A stretch of DNA of 64,000 bases, from contig JAJZZE010000055.1 of assembly GCA_021797735.1 (NCBI GenBank), forward strand, positions 1 to 64,000, in the 5' to 3' direction. A program made the position numbers and the translations under genes. Under the pieces are notes generated by a model that was not told the origin of the DNA, searched no databases, and worked only from the letters and a program-made list of their open reading frames with translations. This DNA comes from Thermoplasmata archaeon (GTDB lineage: Archaea > Thermoplasmatota > Thermoplasmata > Thermoplasmatales > Thermoplasmataceae). Of this stretch, positions 28,100-38,765 are shown one piece after another. The first letter of the stretch is position 1. Each line of letters starts with the position of its first letter.

Positions 28100-31000
28100 T
28101 AATATTCCGCTAATTCCCTGTATTCAATTTTATTATCTGATAGTATAGAATCTATTAATTTTTCTGCAAATTTTATATTTGTTATAACAGGTATGTCCAT
28201 CTTTATTCCCAGTTCCCTTATTGCAAACCCATCTCTCATGGAACCGTATGTTTCTGACGGTGTATTTATTATTAATGATATATTATTATTTTTTATTGCT
28301 TCTATAAGTCCCGGTGACCTCATATCCTTTATTCTGTACACCGTAATATTTTCTATTTTACTATCATTTAATTTCTTCGATGTTCCCGGGGTTGCATATA
28401 TTTTTATACCGTTTTTATTTAATTCCATGGCTATTTTTATTGCTATATCCTTATCACTGTCATTAACTGTAATTATAACGGATTCTAATTTAAAGTTCCT
28501 CTTCATAATTTTTATAACCTTTGACATAGATTCATTAAATGTCTTGCCACAGCACATTGCTTCACCGGTCGATTTCATTTCTGGCCCAAGTATAACATCA
28601 AGGTCTTTAAATCTCTTAAATGGAAATACAGGCACCTTTATGAAATGGGATTTCGGGATTATGTATTTTTCATCTATGTCATTTCCAAAAATAGCCTTTA
28701 TTCCCGCTTCTACCCAGTTGATATCGGTTGCCTTTGAAACAAATGGTATCGATCTGGAGGACCTGGAATTTAATTCTATAATATATATATCATCATTTTT
28801 TATTGCAATCTGTAAATTTGACAATCCTATTAGATTAAAATTACTCCTCATTTTTTCTACTATCTTTTCTATTTCAACCGTTTTCTTATTATCAATTGCA
28901 TCTGGTCCTAAAACCATTGTAGCATCCCCAGAATGTGTCCCCGCTTCCTCTATGTGAACAGATATTCCACATAGTACCGATTTGTTCTTATCTGAAACAA
29001 AATCAACATCTATTTCTGTTGCTTCCTGCAGGTATTCACTTATTAAAATTGGGTATCCGGGCCTTTCCGTAAATAATTCCTTAACCCTTTTTGATAATAT
29101 ATCATAATCATATATTATATCCATTGCCCTTCCGCCTATTATGAAACTTGACCTTATGATTACCGGCAATTTTATTTTAATAATTTTTTCCTCCATGTCA
29201 TTTAAATTATTTATTTCAATAAAGTTTGGCTGTTTAATATTTAATTCTCTCAATTTCCTTGAAAATATTGTTCTCTCCTCTATTTTATATATATCCTCCG
29301 GTTTTGTTCCAAGGATTATGTTATTAAATAACTCATTTAAATCCTTAGCCATGTTCTGTCCGGTCTGCCCGGAGAACTGTATTATTATTCCATCTGGATT
29401 TTCTCTTTTTATTATGTTGGATATATGTTCCAGGGTTATCGGTTCAAAATATAAAATATCAGAAACATCAAAATCCGTTGAAACGGTTTCTGGATTGCTG
29501 TTAACCATTATTGATGTATAGCCGAGTTTTTTCAATGCGATAATAGATTTCACCGCACCGTAATCAAATTCAACTCCCTGTGAAATTCTGTTTGGGCCGG
29601 ATCCTATAATTATTATTTTCCTGCTATCTTTTACCTTTAAATCACTGTATACATCGTAACATGAATATAAATACGGTGTATCGGAATTAAATTCTGCAGA
29701 ACATGTGTCTATATTTTTATAAGCCGGCAAAATATTGTTTTTGAACCTGTATTTTATTATATCCCGAATATCTATTTTTGCATAATATGATACTGTTTCA
29801 TCCGAAATTCCCAGAATTTTCAGTTCCCTGATATTATCTATACTGTTTATCTCTATGTTTTTTATTGCGTTTACAATATTATTCATTTTATTTACAAAGA
29901 AATCATCATATCCAGTTTTTTCACATATAATATTTATATCAATATCCTGGAACAGTGCCTCAAAAATGGCAAATATTCTCTGATCCGTTGACCCTTCCAG
30001 CAGTTCCATAGTTTCATCCTTATTTGTAAACAATCTCAGTGTTTTTGAATTTTTAATATCTAAAGACGATATTGATTTTAATAGGGCCTCTTCAAAGATC
30101 CTGCCGATTCCCATTGCCTCACCTATTGATTTCATCTCTATGCCTATATTTCTTTTTACAGAAAATTTATCAAATGGCCACCTGGGTATTTTTACCGTTA
30201 TATAATCCAGTGAGGGCTCAAAAGCGGCATATGTATTTTTTGTAATGGGATTTTTTATTTCATTTAAATTATACCCCATAGCTATTTTTGTTGAAATTCT
30301 TGCAATTGGATATCCGGAGGCCTTTGATGCCAGGGCAGATGACCTTGAAGTTCTGGGATTTACCTCTACAACATAATATTCGTTTGTTTTCTGATTCAGT
30401 GCAAACTGTATATTGCATGAACCAACAACCCCAATTTCGCTTACTATATGTATTGCGGATGTCCTTAATTTCTGGTAATCGTCATTGCTCAGGGTCAGTG
30501 ATGGTGTAACAACTATGCTTTCACCGGTATGTACTCCCATAGGATCAAGGTTTTCCATGTTGCATATTGATATACAGTTGCCATTGTTATCCCTCATCAT
30601 TTCATATTCTATCTCCTTTAATCCCAGCAATGATTCATCAAGTTCTATGTCATAATCCTTTATTGAGAAATATTCATTGCAGTATTTTAATAATTCATTT
30701 TTATCATTTATTACTGTGCCCCCTGATCCTCCCAGGGAAAAGCCTGTTCTCAATATTAATGGGTACCTTTTAATTTTTCCTATCTCATCCATATAGTTAT
30801 CTTTTTTTAATGTATATGAATCTATTATCGGCTCATTTATTTTTTTCATAAGGTTAAAGAATTTATTTCTATCCTCTGCAATTTCAATAGAACTAACAGG
30901 AGTGCCGAGAACCTTAATATTATACATTGATAAAATTCCAAGTTTACCGAGTAATATAACCAGATTTAAACCTACCTGCCCACCGGTTGATGGCAGTATT

Positions 31001-31257
31001 GAATCTATTTTTTCTTTCCTTATTATCTCTATTACCGTATCCGGCTCTATGGGCTCTATATATATTTTATCTGCTATTTCCTTATCTGTCTGTATTGTTG
31101 CAGGATTCGAATTTAATAAAACTGTTTTTATTCCCTCTTCCTTTAATGCCAGGCATGCCTGTGATCCTGAATAATCAAATTCCGCTGCCTGTCCTATAAC
31201 TATTGGTCCTGAACCTATTACCAGAGTACATTTGAGAGACTTAATCATTTTTAGCAC
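28096..31257 (-). CDS. carB: Carbamoyl phosphate synthase large subunit
   Basis: VIGSGPIVIGQAAEFDYSGSQACLALKEEG; two ATP-grasp halves; IGSGPNRISQGVEFDYG. Confidence 0.96.
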   Translation of the reverse strand: MLKMIKSLKCTLVIGSGPIVIGQAAEFDYSGSQACLALKEEGIKTVLLNSNPATIQTDKEIADKIYIEPIEPDTVIEIIRKEKIDSILPSTGGQVGLNLVILLGKLGILSMYNIKVLGTPVSSIEIAEDRNKFFNLMKKINEPIIDSYTLKKDNYMDEIGKIKRYPLILRTGFSLGGSGGTVINDKNELLKYCNEYFSIKDYDIELDESLLGLKEIEYEMMRDNNGNCISICNMENLDPMGVHTGESIVVTPSLTLSNDDYQKLRTSAIHIVSEIGVVGSCNIQFALNQKTNEYYVVEVNPRTSRSSALASKASGYPIARISTKIAMGYNLNEIKNPITKNTYAAFEPSLDYITVKIPRWPFDKFSVKRNIGIEMKSIGEAMGIGRIFEEALLKSISSLDIKNSKTLRLFTNKDETMELLEGSTDQRIFAIFEALFQDIDINIICEKTGYDDFFVNKMNNIVNAIKNIEINSIDNIRELKILGISDETVSYYAKIDIRDIIKYRFKNNILPAYKNIDTCSAEFNSDTPYLYSCYDVYSDLKVKDSRKIIIIGSGPNRISQGVEFDYGAVKSIIALKKLGYTSIMVNSNPETVSTDFDVSDILYFEPITLEHISNIIKRENPDGIIIQFSGQTGQNMAKDLNELFNNIILGTKPEDIYKIEERTIFSRKLRELNIKQPNFIEINNLNDMEEKIIKIKLPVIIRSSFIIGGRAMDIIYDYDILSKRVKELFTERPGYPILISEYLQEATEIDVDFVSDKNKSVLCGISVHIEEAGTHSGDATMVLGPDAIDNKKTVEIEKIVEKMRSNFNLIGLSNLQIAIKNDDIYIIELNSRSSRSIPFVSKATDINWVEAGIKAIFGNDIDEKYIIPKSHFIKVPVFPFKRFKDLDVILGPEMKSTGEAMCCGKTFNESMSKVIKIMKRNFKLESVIITVNDSDKDIAIKIAMELNKNGIKIYATPGTSKKLNDSKIENITVYRIKDMRSPGLIEAIKNNNISLIINTPSETYGSMRDGFAIRELGIKMDIPVITNIKFAEKLIDSILSDNKIEYRELAEYY

Positions 31258-32296
31258 CTATTGTATTTTTTATTTTTTCAAAAAACCAGTTCCCATCATA
31301 GGGCCCCGGATGTGCCTCGGGATGGAACTGTACAGAATATACCGGCAACTCCCTGTGCTCTATCATTTCAACAGTATTGTCGTTTATATCAGAGCCAGTT
31401 ATCCTTAAATCTGTATTCTTTAACGAATCCCTGTTTATTGCATAGCCATGGTTATGTGATGTTATGTATATTTTATTATCATTTATAACAGCATGGTTAA
31501 CTCCTCTGTGGCCGAATTTCATTTTTTCGGTACTGCCATTAAATGACAGTGCTATTAATTGATTTCCAAGGCATACACCCATAACTGGCACCTCATTATA
31601 TTTCTCCCTTATAAACTCCCTTATATTTTTCAGTGATTCATGGGACGGGTCTCCGGGGCCATTCGGAATAAATATGGCATCATATTTAAATTTTATATTA
31701 AAAAGGTCATAATTATACGGAACTATGTGCAACGACGCTATTTCACCTAACTTATTTATTAAACTGTTTTTTGTTCCAACATCGATAAACAGTATATTTT
31801 TTCTGTTTCCAGAATCATAATACTGGTAATTTTTCCTCGACACTGACCCAACTAAATTTTTATCATAGGGGTTGTTAAATTTATCCGGCATTTCATTTTT
31901 ATTTGATATAACCGCCCTTAAAACACCATTTTCCCTTATCTTCTCCACCAGAAATCTTGTATCCACACCATCTATTGCCGGTATTTTATTATTCTTTAAA
32001 AACTCATTAAAATCCCTGCCCGATTCACCACCATAAAAAATATTATGTGCATCCTTTGTTATCAGGCCTGATATTTGAATTTTATTTGATTCCATATTTT
32101 CATAGCTTAATGGGTAATTTGCAATTTCCGGGAATGCAAAAATGAGTATCTCTCCTGCATATGATGGGTCGGTTATTGTTTCAATATAACCAGACATCGA
32201 TGTGGTGAAAACGAGCTCTCCCTCTGTTTCCCCACCATAGCCGTAACCTTTGCCCCTAATTACCGTTCCGTCTTCAAGAATTAAGTATTTTTCCAT
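31241..32296 (-). CDS. carA: Carbamoyl phosphate synthase small subunit
   Basis: VFTTSMSGYIETITDPSYAGEI; PNGPGDPS; VMGVCLGNQLIAL; YSVQFHPEAHPGP. Confidence 0.96.
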   Translation of the reverse strand: MEKYLILEDGTVIRGKGYGYGGETEGELVFTTSMSGYIETITDPSYAGEILIFAFPEIANYPLSYENMESNKIQISGLITKDAHNIFYGGESGRDFNEFLKNNKIPAIDGVDTRFLVEKIRENGVLRAVISNKNEMPDKFNNPYDKNLVGSVSRKNYQYYDSGNRKNILFIDVGTKNSLINKLGEIASLHIVPYNYDLFNIKFKYDAIFIPNGPGDPSHESLKNIREFIREKYNEVPVMGVCLGNQLIALSFNGSTEKMKFGHRGVNHAVINDNKIYITSHNHGYAINRDSLKNTDLRITGSDINDNTVEMIEHRELPVYSVQFHPEAHPGPYDGNWFFEKIKNTIGAKND

Positions 32297-32457
32297 TTAA
32301 ATCTTAAAAAAGTTAATTTCTACTTTACTTATATTATTTTCTGTTATTTTTATTATCGATATTATAAAATATATTATTTATCTCATTTATATTATTTATT
32401 TTTATTCTAATGTTAACAAAAACATTACATTAATAAATTACTTATCTATTACTAACT

Positions 32458-33117
32458 ATGAAAATAATAGCAGCACCCGGACCTGTGTGTTATCCTATGG
32501 TAGCGGCACAGATGGTAAGGGATGATCTGGATATTGAGTTTAAAAAGGAAGGGAAGGCAGATGTAGTTCTTGATTCTACAGTTTCTTTAATGAAAAGAGA
32601 ACTACCATTGAATTATGTAACAATTGAGAATCTATCAAGGGTTGCACCAAAACTTGGATATAAAATTGGAATGACAAGGAAAGGTGGTGCGGCAGATATA
32701 CTGTTCAGGGCGCTTGTAGACCAGACACATCAGAGCGTTGATATAAAATATTACGAAAGCATGGGTGACCTCATGAACGCCATGAATAAAAACGAAGTTG
32801 ATACAGTTGTTGTACCTGCGATGGATAATTCTGGTGTAAGCATAGAAGAATACTTCAAGAAAAACAGTATTTATATCCCGGGCAGTTGTGGTGCAGCAGT
32901 GTATGACCATGAAAAGGAATTTGTAGAGGCATATAACCAGGGAATAAAACTGTTTAAGGAAAAACCGGAGGAGACAGCAAAATTTGTTGTTTCAAAGCTA
33001 CCGATGCAATTCCCTGTAGAATTTATAATAAACACAATGAAAAACTCGGACCTTAATGTACACAAACCCGAAAACTATGACAGATTCAAGGAACTTGTAG
33101 AAAAATATTCAAAATAA
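32458..33117 (+). CDS. Uncharacterised protein with periplasmic-binding-protein-like (possibly DUF3834) fold, no evident signal peptide
   Basis: MKIIAAPGPVCYPMVAAQMVRDDLDIEFKKEGKADVVLDSTVS...; alternating beta-alpha pattern typical of substrate-binding folds. Confidence 0.5.
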   Translation: MKIIAAPGPVCYPMVAAQMVRDDLDIEFKKEGKADVVLDSTVSLMKRELPLNYVTIENLSRVAPKLGYKIGMTRKGGAADILFRALVDQTHQSVDIKYYESMGDLMNAMNKNEVDTVVVPAMDNSGVSIEEYFKKNSIYIPGSCGAAVYDHEKEFVEAYNQGIKLFKEKPEETAKFVVSKLPMQFPVEFIINTMKNSDLNVHKPENYDRFKELVEKYSK

Positions 33118-33203
33118 TAATTTTTAATTTAAACTAAACTCTATAAAATTATTTATTTTACTGGATAGACCATGCATTGTGTTAGGAGTCCATGCCCATA
33201 TAA

Positions 33204-33227
33204 ACTGTAAACACTTAAATTTACAGT
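33204..33227. repeat. Perfect 8-bp inverted repeat ACTGTAAA-n8-TTTACAGT in the intergenic region
   Basis: actgtaaacacttaaatttacagt. Confidence 0.5.
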
Positions 33228-33387
33228 ATTTCTGGGGCAAAAATGTGTGTTATGTAAATCTGATAATACAATAATTTACCGGATCTTAGAATAATACGGT
33301 ATTTTTATCTATTTTGCTGGATAAAAAATAATGGAAGAAAACTGGCATGGAATATTAGTGCAAGTTTATTATATACGATTGTTATAT

Positions 33388-33906
33388 ATGGATATGTGGG
33401 ACTATATAAACACTGCATTTGACAGCTATCCTGCTGAGAAAATGGTCATACAGAAATTAATCAGTGTCGGACTCTCTGTCAAGATTATTGGTGATGAAAC
33501 CAAAATTTTTTGTGATGAAATAGAGGTAAAGCCAAATTCAATAGCCAGGGCATATAAGGTAGATAGGAGGGTTGTTGTAAATATGCTGGCAAGAATAATT
33601 AAAGATAAAAAATTATACGATTTCTTTTATAATTTAAAACCAGTCTCCAATTTCGAAGGTGCGGGTTCAAAAATAGGTTTCGGTGTTATAGAAATAATAC
33701 CGGATGATGCAAATAAACCCGGCATAATTTCCGGAGTAATGTCAGTACTCTCATCAAATGGGATAAATGTAAGGCAGGTCATAACCGATGACCCCGAGAT
33801 TCTTGATAATCCAAAGGCTATTATAGTAACATCAATACCAGTTTCAGGCAATATTTTAAGTAATATTAAAAAGGTTAATGGTGTAAAAGGTGTTTTATTG
33901 CTATGA
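33388..33906 (+). CDS. ACT-domain amino-acid-metabolism regulator (COG2150-like)
   Basis: N-terminal helical/HTH region plus C-terminal ACT-like GFGVIEIIPDDANKPGIISGVMSVLSSNGINVRQVITDDPE. Confidence 0.7.
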   Translation: MDMWDYINTAFDSYPAEKMVIQKLISVGLSVKIIGDETKIFCDEIEVKPNSIARAYKVDRRVVVNMLARIIKDKKLYDFFYNLKPVSNFEGAGSKIGFGVIEIIPDDANKPGIISGVMSVLSSNGINVRQVITDDPEILDNPKAIIVTSIPVSGNILSNIKKVNGVKGVLLL

Positions 33907-34989
33907 TTATATATAATTATCTAACCCATTTTCATAAACAATATTAATTAATTCATTTATTTTTTTCTGTATATTATCGTAGCAATCATCGTATATATTA
34001 ATGTGCCCCATTTTTCTTTTACGCCTTACCTCGGATTTATGGTACCAGTATATATCAGTTTTATTATCTATTATTTTATTGATTTTACCGTTTATATCCG
34101 TTCCAATAATATTTAAAATTCCAGAGGGCTTAAATAAAACAGGCTTAACTATTTTTAAATTCATTACGGATCTTACATGCTCTTCAAACTGTGATATTGA
34201 TGAACCGGATAATGTATGGTGTCCTGTATTATGAACCCTTGGTGAATATTCGTTTATTATAACATTATCATTTACAGCATAAAATTCTATTCCCATGACA
34301 CCTATGTAATTTAATTTATTCATAAGCGTTTTTGCTATATTAATCATTTTACTGCTTATATTATTATTTTTTACCGGTGCTATATTATATATCAATATCC
34401 CATTTTTATTATAATTGAATGAGGGGTCAAAAAATTCAAAGTCTTTATTTTCATTTCTGACTGCTATTATAGAAGCTTCATAATCATAATCTATGAATTT
34501 TTCTATCACATACGGTATATTATCATGACCTATGTATTTAGTATTCTTATCTATAAAATACTGGTTTTTGCCATCATAGCCACCATGTCTTGATTTAATT
34601 ACACCCTTTCCAAAGGACTGTGCAATATCAAAGGCTTTTTTATAATTATCGGCAATTTCATATTCAGCAACAGGCAGGTTGTTATTCCTCAAAAAATCCT
34701 TTTCCAGCAATCTATCTTTTTTTAAATTTACACTTTTTATATCGGGCCTTAACTTATTCTTTTCTCCGGCATATTTTAAAACCGTTTCATCCACCTGTTC
34801 AAATTCAAAGGTAACATAATCGCATGAATTAACAAAGGTTTTGTAATCATTTAAATAAAAAAATTTATCGGCTATATATCCTGCAGGACCCTTATTTTCA
34901 TCTATAACATAAAATTCCATTGGATACTTTCTCATAGTATTTATCATCATATAGCCCAGCTGGCCGGAGCCAATAATGCCAAGAATCAT
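33907..34989 (-). CDS. purK: 5-(carboxyamino)imidazole ribonucleotide synthase
   Basis: [61 protein letters not shown]. Confidence 0.93.
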   Translation of the reverse strand: MILGIIGSGQLGYMMINTMRKYPMEFYVIDENKGPAGYIADKFFYLNDYKTFVNSCDYVTFEFEQVDETVLKYAGEKNKLRPDIKSVNLKKDRLLEKDFLRNNNLPVAEYEIADNYKKAFDIAQSFGKGVIKSRHGGYDGKNQYFIDKNTKYIGHDNIPYVIEKFIDYDYEASIIAVRNENKDFEFFDPSFNYNKNGILIYNIAPVKNNNISSKMINIAKTLMNKLNYIGVMGIEFYAVNDNVIINEYSPRVHNTGHHTLSGSSISQFEEHVRSVMNLKIVKPVLFKPSGILNIIGTDINGKINKIIDNKTDIYWYHKSEVRRKRKMGHINIYDDCYDNIQKKINELINIVYENGLDNYI

Positions 34990-35459
34990 AATTTTTCACC
35001 CAGAACCTTATCTTTTTGCTTTTCCATATAATCTTCCATTAAAATTCTTAATTTATCATATTTTACTGAAAGTATTCTTACTGCAAGCAGGGCTGCGTTT
35101 CTGGAGCCATTTATAGCCACTGTTGCCACCGGAATACCGGAAGGCATCTGAACTATTGATAATAAAGAATCCAGTCCATTTAAGGCCCTAGATTGAACAG
35201 GAACACCTATAACGGGCAATGAGGTCATTGATGCAACCATTCCGGGCAAATGTGCGGCTCCACCGGCACCGGCAATTATCACCTCTATATTATTCTTTAC
35301 CGCAGTTTTTGCGTATTCCAGCATGAATTCCGGCGTTCTATGTGCAGAAACAATTCTGGCATCAACCTCTATTCCAAACTCCTTCAATGTGTCTATCGCA
35401 TCTTTCATAGAATTAAAATCTGAGGAACTACCCATTATAACAGCTACTTTCATAAACAC
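34986..35459 (-). CDS. purE: N5-carboxyaminoimidazole ribonucleotide mutase
   Basis: [58 protein letters not shown]. Confidence 0.95.
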   Translation of the reverse strand: MFMKVAVIMGSSSDFNSMKDAIDTLKEFGIEVDARIVSAHRTPEFMLEYAKTAVKNNIEVIIAGAGGAAHLPGMVASMTSLPVIGVPVQSRALNGLDSLLSIVQMPSGIPVATVAINGSRNAALLAVRILSVKYDKLRILMEDYMEKQKDKVLGEKL

Positions 35460-35498
35460 ATATTAAATTATTATTAATAAAATTTAATCATTCTGCAT

Positions 35499-36956
35499 TT
35501 AAAATCTTATTTTATAATTTTTTAGCCAGTTCAGATCACCATTATATATCTCCCTTATATCATTTAAATTATAATATATCATTGCCAGTCTTTCCAGGCC
35601 AAGTCCGAAGGCAAGCACAGGGGATTTCAATCCCAGTGGCCTTGTAACCTCAGGCCGGAATATTCCAGAACCCCCCATTTCCACTTCCTTACCGTTTATA
35701 TCTACTATAACATCCATGCTCGGCTCTGTATAGGGATAATATGATGGCAGAAATCTTATATTGTCAAACCCAAGCCTTGAATAAAATTCTCTCAATAACC
35801 ATTTTAACGTTGATAGATTTGCATCTTTACTGTATACAGACCCCTCTATCTGGTATAGTTCAGATAAATGTTTCCAGTCAACACTTTCATGCCTGAATAC
35901 CTTCTCTATGGAAAAAACAAACTGTGGCTCCTCCTTATTATGATATAAATGTCGTATTGTGTTTACAGTTGTATGCGTTCTTAATATTATTTTTTTAGCC
36001 TCTTCTTCTGACCATTTATAATTCCATCCAGGATAATTTTTATAACCCTTTTCATGAACTCTTTTTACTATTTTCAATATTTCTGGATCTTCAAGTTCCA
36101 TTTCACTGTTATTTTTTAAATAAAATGTATCCTGTAAATCCCTTGCAGGATGATCCTGTGGTATGAATAGCATATCCATATTCCACGCGGTATATTCCAT
36201 ATAATGGCCATGCATTTCTGTGAATCCCATTTCTAAAAATATTTTTCTTATCTCCTCTATTAAATATGTTAATGGATGTAAACCAGCACCATTTATTCTT
36301 TCAACCCTGGAATTCAGGTCATATTTTCTGAATTTTTTATCTTTCCATTCTCCAGATGCTATTATTTCAGGTGTTAATAATTCCATATAATCATTATTCT
36401 CATAGTTTTTTAACACATTTAATCCGCTGTCGTTTATATTTATTATTCTTGTTAGGTTATTTTTCTCAGTTATTAAATTTCTTTTTATAAATTCATTTAT
36501 CTTTTTATTTTCCGAATATTTTTTATTCTTTATTCCACTTAAAACCAATCTATTTTCATTGAAAATATTATTTAGATTATCATTATTATAAACAATTTTT
36601 CCATTTACCGGTTTTATTCCAAGTTTGGCAAGGTTTGCCATTGCTATTTTATATTTGTCGTTTAAATAATTCTGAATTTCCCTTACCGTTAATTCCTTTT
36701 TATCCTTTAATATATTATATAATTTTTCTTCGGGAAAACCATTTTTTAAATATTCATTTCCCTCATCTGTAATACTGTATGTTTTTTTATACTCTTTCCT
36801 GACATCTATTAATTTTTTAAATTCTAAATATGATATTGAACTTGAAATTATTCTCTCATTTTCATTTATATTTATATTATTTTCATTTACATCCTTTTTA
36901 TCTTTTATATAATTCAGTATTTTATATTCATAATTGCTTATTTCTGTTTTTTCCAT
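35499..36956 (-). CDS. pheS: Phenylalanyl-tRNA synthetase alpha subunit
   Basis: N-terminal winged-helix repeats; HPLTYLIEEIRKIFLEMGFTEMHG; DHPARDLQDTFYL; EMGGSGIFRPEV; FGLGLERLAMI. Confidence 0.93.
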   Translation of the reverse strand: MEKTEISNYEYKILNYIKDKKDVNENNININENERIISSSISYLEFKKLIDVRKEYKKTYSITDEGNEYLKNGFPEEKLYNILKDKKELTVREIQNYLNDKYKIAMANLAKLGIKPVNGKIVYNNDNLNNIFNENRLVLSGIKNKKYSENKKINEFIKRNLITEKNNLTRIININDSGLNVLKNYENNDYMELLTPEIIASGEWKDKKFRKYDLNSRVERINGAGLHPLTYLIEEIRKIFLEMGFTEMHGHYMEYTAWNMDMLFIPQDHPARDLQDTFYLKNNSEMELEDPEILKIVKRVHEKGYKNYPGWNYKWSEEEAKKIILRTHTTVNTIRHLYHNKEEPQFVFSIEKVFRHESVDWKHLSELYQIEGSVYSKDANLSTLKWLLREFYSRLGFDNIRFLPSYYPYTEPSMDVIVDINGKEVEMGGSGIFRPEVTRPLGLKSPVLAFGLGLERLAMIYYNLNDIREIYNGDLNWLKNYKIRF

Positions 36957-37235
36957 TGTATGATAGATATATAACAATATTAAATAATTTTCCATGAAAT
37001 GCTCTGTTTAGGGAACTGTATTAAGAATAAGATAATTCAAACCTTATAATACCGTCAGAATGAAGATATGCAGATGATATTGCTGTTACAAATAAATATG
37101 GTGCAAAAATATTATAAAACATAAATAATTAAAACAAAGGGAGATAATAGCTATAGAAATATGTAACAAAATTAATATATAATAAGAATATTAATAAATA
37201 CTAAGCAAAAGTTTTTATGATAGGAGGAAGAGCAA

Positions 37236-38765
37236 ATGGAAAGAAGAGAAGAGAAAAATATTGAAAAAGCATCTCATTTGAAGCATGAAAAGTTATCCAA
37301 TATTACTGGGTCTGGATCAGGTATTTTAAATGATGTTGACTCTTTTTATACATTTCCAGAGAATAATAATGAGATTGAATATTGTTCAGGCACGGCCTGT
37401 TTTGTTTCCCGTTTTCGGGACCCGTCCCTATTTGGACTAGCAGAGAAGAGTGAAAAGAAAACATACTGTCTGGGAAAGTGTTATCTTGGCCCTGCGTCTT
37501 CGAATAAAAATGGAGAGCCTAACATTGAGGTAAAATCAAGTGCAGCTATTGTGCTTGAAAACATTGTCAACGGACCTCTCAGAGACATTAAGGATTATTC
37601 AAATACTGGGGGCTTCTTAGCCCTGAAAAATGCCATTGCAATGAATAGAGAAGAGGTTGTTGGAACAATAAAGGACTCAATGTTGAGAGGGCGTGGAGGT
37701 GCAGGTTTTCCAACGGGAGTTAAGTGGGAAAGTGTGCTCACACAGTCATCAGACAGAAAATATGTTGTTGTTAATGCTGATGAAGGTGACGCCGGTGCAT
37801 ATATTGATAAGGTGATCATGGAATATGATCCTTTTAAATTGCTTGAGGGAACGGTAATAGCCGGATATGCATCCGGATCGAGCACAGGTTATATCTACAT
37901 CAGAAGGGAATATCCTGAAGCCGTTTCCACAATTTTGGGTGCGATCCAGAGTATGAATGAAAATGGTTTTCTAGGCAGGAATATTCTCGGTTCTGATTTT
38001 TCTTTCGACCTTCATGTTGTAGTGGGGAAGGGAAGTTACGTATGTGGAGAGGAAACTGCCATGTTGAGGGCAATAGAGGGCAGGAGGCCGGAAGTTTCCG
38101 TAAGGCCGCCTTATCCAACGGAAAACGGTCTATTTAACATGCCAACGGTGATTGATAATGTCGAAACTCTAGCCAATGTGCCATGGATCCTTACAAAAGG
38201 GGCCGATAAATTCAAGGATCTTGGATTCTCGAAAAGTAGGGGTACCAAAGCAGTCTCCCTGAATTCTCTTTTTAAGCGGCCGGGGCTGTACGAGATTGAC
38301 CCTGGTATGTCCCTTGAAGACCTTATCTTTGAAATTGGTGGTGGCTTAAAAGAAGGAAATGTCAGTGGTGTGATCATAGGAGGGCCACTTGCCGGAATAG
38401 TCACGCCGGATAAATTTTCCACTAAACTTGGTTATGAGGAGATGCACGCCATCGGAGCTTCTCTTGGTCATGGGGGAGTAATAGCATTCGATGAACATAC
38501 ATCCATGCATGAACTCATAGAAAATGTATCGACATTTGTGGCATTTGAGTCATGTGGGAAATGCACCCCCTGCAGGGTCGGGAGCCGTGTCATCAGGGAC
38601 GCATTCTCCGCCAGAACGAATAAATCTCTGTCATATGATGATTATACTGACATTGTATCCACACTGAAAGAGGCAAGTCTCTGTGGTCTTGGAACCGGTT
38701 TAGGTGATTTCCTTTCCAGTGCAAATACAAACTTCAACAGGGAGGTGAGATCATGTTTCGCATAA
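37236..38765 (+). CDS. NuoE'-NuoF fusion: NAD(H)/FMN diaphorase subunit of NAD-dependent formate dehydrogenase
   Basis: EYCSGTACF...TYCLGKCYLGP (Cx4C/Cx3C, NuoE type), LRGRGGAGFPTGVKWE, NADEGDAGAYIDK, SYVCGEETAMLRAIEGRRPEVSVRPPYPTENGLF, SCGKCTPCRVGSR. Confidence 0.88.
   Translation: MERREEKNIEKASHLKHEKLSNITGSGSGILNDVDSFYTFPENNNEIEYCSGTACFVSRFRDPSLFGLAEKSEKKTYCLGKCYLGPASSNKNGEPNIEVKSSAAIVLENIVNGPLRDIKDYSNTGGFLALKNAIAMNREEVVGTIKDSMLRGRGGAGFPTGVKWESVLTQSSDRKYVVVNADEGDAGAYIDKVIMEYDPFKLLEGTVIAGYASGSSTGYIYIRREYPEAVSTILGAIQSMNENGFLGRNILGSDFSFDLHVVVGKGSYVCGEETAMLRAIEGRRPEVSVRPPYPTENGLFNMPTVIDNVETLANVPWILTKGADKFKDLGFSKSRGTKAVSLNSLFKRPGLYEIDPGMSLEDLIFEIGGGLKEGNVSGVIIGGPLAGIVTPDKFSTKLGYEEMHAIGASLGHGGVIAFDEHTSMHELIENVSTFVAFESCGKCTPCRVGSRVIRDAFSARTNKSLSYDDYTDIVSTLKEASLCGLGTGLGDFLSSANTNFNREVRSCFA

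Noticed and set aside
28193-31199. Multiple long antisense ORFs opposite carB
   Set aside because: carB has unequivocal motifs throughout; antisense frames have no recognised domains and are compositional by-products.
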